Origin: an uncultured Eubacterium sp.
Lineage (GTDB): Bacteria > Bacillota > Clostridia > Lachnospirales > Lachnospiraceae
Direction: 5' to 3'
DNA length: 16,884 bases
Assembly: GCA_910580075.1 (NCBI GenBank)
Contig: CAJTVR010000063.1
Span: 9,531-26,414, forward strand
Part shown: in pieces, positions 15,784 through 16,884 of the stretch
Numbering within the stretch: the first letter of the stretch is position 1
Layout: every line of letters begins with the position of its first letter
Notes under the pieces: generated by a model
What the model was told of the DNA's origin: nothing
Seen by the model: the letters and a program-made list of their open reading frames with translations, nothing else
Databases searched by the model: none
Position numbers and translations under genes: made by a program

Positions 15784-15866
15784 CTGCGCTTTTGCCGCAC
15801 TGACGGTTCCCTGCCAGCAAAGCAAAGCTGCGTTTTTACTGCACTGACAGGTTCCCGGACAGCAAA
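15784..15866. repeat. Imperfect direct repeat, two units of 38-39 bases
   Basis: Units at 15784-15821 and 15828-15866 share CTGCGyTTTTrCyGCACTGAC, then GGTTCCC, then CAGCAAA, with a 44-base period. They sit between the rpmF terminator and the plsX promoter and encode nothing. The gap 15614-15940 otherwise holds only the promoter and the terminator. Confidence 0.65.
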
Positions 15867-15893
15867 AAAAGACTCTGCGCTGAACGCAAAGCC
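15864..15893 (-). terminator. Terminator of the yceD-rpmF operon
   Basis: On the minus strand GGCTTTGCG pairs with CGCAGAGTC (two G-U pairs) around TTCAG and is followed by seven T. It lies about 50 bases past the rpmF stop, so the plsX group is a separate transcription unit. Confidence 0.9.
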
Positions 15894-15940
15894 TTTCCGA
15901 TGTTCATAATTGTTTAGAATCATGAAAAATAAGCACCTGA

Positions 15941-16120
15941 TTAATCCATTGCAATGACTTCTTTCTTATTATATGTCCCGCAATTTCTGCACACACGGTG
16001 CGGTACCATAAGCTCCCCGCATTTACTGCATTTTACTAATGTAGGAGCCGTCATTTTCCAGTTTGCTCTTCTTTTATCTCTTCTGCTTTTAGAAGATTTA
16101 TTCTTTGGACAAATTGACAT
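15941..16120 (-). CDS. rpmF: Ribosomal protein bL32
   Basis: A 59-aa basic protein of the large ribosomal subunit, starting MSICPKNKSSKSRRDKRRAN. It is a zinc-ribbon (C+) form with Cys31/Cys34 (CSKC) and Cys44/Cys47 (CRNC). The ATG at 16120 follows AAGGAGG; a longer in-frame start would run into yceD and lacks family residues. It starts 4 bases after the yceD stop, so translation is coupled, and the pair ends in a strong terminator. Confidence 0.95.
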   Translation of the reverse strand: MSICPKNKSSKSRRDKRRANWKMTAPTLVKCSKCGELMVPHRVCRNCGTYNKKEVIAMD

Positions 16121-16124
16121 CTGT

Positions 16125-16688
16125 TTACACCTCCTTAAATTTATTAAATACATCTTGAAATGCCGCCATCCGCGGATCTGGCGCTGTCTGGTCACAATTG
16201 CAGGATGATTCGTTCAGATTTGTACCGCATACTGTACAAATCCCCTTGCAGCTGTCTTTACAGAGCACCTTCGCTGGCCATGCAAACAGGATTTCTCCAT
16301 ATACAAGCCGTTCTGCGTCAAGCTGACAGCCATTCATATATTCCAGCTGTTCCAAATTGTCGTCATTCTCTTCAGATACAGACGACTGCTCTTCTTCTGT
16401 AGATATTCCTGACGGAAGATCTATCGAAAGTTTCTTGTCAATGACCAGATGCAGTTTTACCGGAACTTCCGTCAGACAACGGTCACATGGAATGGATATG
16501 GTTACATCCAACTCACCCTGGATAAGCAGATGCCTGTTCTCCACGTTCGTAAGATGCAGACTGAATGGTTCTTTTTTTATAATAGGAAATACACCCAGTT
16601 TCGATTTTACCGCTTCCATATCAAGATACACTTCTAATTCGCCATCTGCATTCCAATTGGAAAAGAATGTAGAAAGATCTACTACCAT
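16125..16688 (-). CDS. yceD: YceD/DUF177 family protein
   Basis: A 187-aa protein found almost always next to rpmF and linked to 23S rRNA or 50S assembly. It has the conserved CDRCL pair at 68-72 and a C-terminal zinc-finger-like cluster (CKDSCKGICTVCG, Cys143, 147, 151, 154, then CNC). An acidic, low-complexity stretch lies at about 97-112. ATG is preceded by AGGAG six bases upstream. It is the first gene of a two-gene operon with a near-consensus promoter. Confidence 0.9.
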   Translation of the reverse strand: MVVDLSTFFSNWNADGELEVYLDMEAVKSKLGVFPIIKKEPFSLHLTNVENRHLLIQGELDVTISIPCDRCLTEVPVKLHLVIDKKLSIDLPSGISTEEEQSSVSEENDDNLEQLEYMNGCQLDAERLVYGEILFAWPAKVLCKDSCKGICTVCGTNLNESSCNCDQTAPDPRMAAFQDVFNKFKEV

Positions 16689-16756
16689 AGCATACTCCTA
16701 TCTGTATGCGGCTATGCCGGAGTGAACTGGCATAATCTTCAAACATACACTAAAAA

Positions 16757-16785
16757 AGTATAACGAAGTGTGTTTTATTTGTCAA
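16757..16785 (-). promoter_or_regulatory. Promoter of yceD-rpmF
   Basis: TTGACA (16780-16785) and TATACT (16757-16762) on the minus strand with a 17-base spacer. The leader of about 60 bases can form a small TATGCC/GGCATA hairpin. This is the best promoter on the minus strand here and fits a ribosomal protein operon. Confidence 0.85.
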
Positions 16786-16830
16786 TACAAAAACAAAATA
16801 ATTTTGCTGCCATGATGCCTGTTTCGACTC

Positions 16831-16884
16831 GGACGCCGGGCGGAGAAACTTTTTCCTTTTTCTGTTCCGCCTTCGAACAGTAAG
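16831..16884. repeat. Second copy of the palindromic element (cut by window edge)
   Basis: GGACGCCGGG followed by GGAGAAACTTTTTCCTTTTT and CTGTT matches the reverse complement of the right arm and flank of the 7514-7586 element with about two differences over 40 bases. It then forms a loop CTGTTC...GAACAG and the second arm would lie beyond the window. It stands upstream of the yceD promoter. Confidence 0.75.

Overview
The window looks like a Lachnospiraceae-type (Clostridia cluster XIVa) gut Firmicute. The evidence is the core gene order yceD-rpmF-plsX-acpP-rnc-smc-ftsY, strong AGGAGG ribosome sites, moderate GC, and small families (DUF4869, an HPr-like protein) that I associate with that group. 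The assignment rests on gene order and recall, not on a search.

Layout. (1) Positions 1-5920 are a decaying accessory region read leftward. It holds a metallo-beta-lactamase-fold gene cut by the window edge, remnants of two transposases (an IS4-like DDE type and the C-terminal part of an ISAs1 type), and a DUF4869 gene coupled to an ATPase-like gene that is out of frame at an 11-base G tract. It also holds an intact small HPr-like gene, and an ECF sigma factor/ABC-2 permease pair in which both genes are broken (amber codon; internal deletion with frameshift). (2) Positions 6165-7409 read rightward and form a compact candidate toxin-antitoxin operon: three repeated operator-like sites over a good promoter, an XRE regulator, a PIN-domain protein and a 63-aa partner. 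(3) A long near-perfect palindrome at 7514-7586 separates this from the core genes; one arm of the same element recurs at the right edge of the window. (4) Positions 7625-16688 are core genes read leftward: threonine ammonia-lyase (ilvA), then ftsY, smc, rnc, acpP, plsX as one likely operon, and upstream of it yceD-rpmF as a separate operon with its own promoter and terminator.

The core block combines lipid and acyl-carrier supply (PlsX, AcpP), RNA processing (RNase III), chromosome organisation (SMC), membrane protein targeting (FtsY) and ribosome assembly (YceD, L32). Regulatory signals found by eye include six sigma-A type promoters with 16-17 bp spacers, four hairpin structures between core or accessory genes, and a 16-bp hairpin directly ahead of rnc that could be an RNase III self-cleavage site.

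Best candidates for something new: the G-tract-switched ATPase with its DUF4869 partner, and the XRE-PIN-small protein operon with its triple operator. No tRNA, rRNA or CRISPR array was seen.
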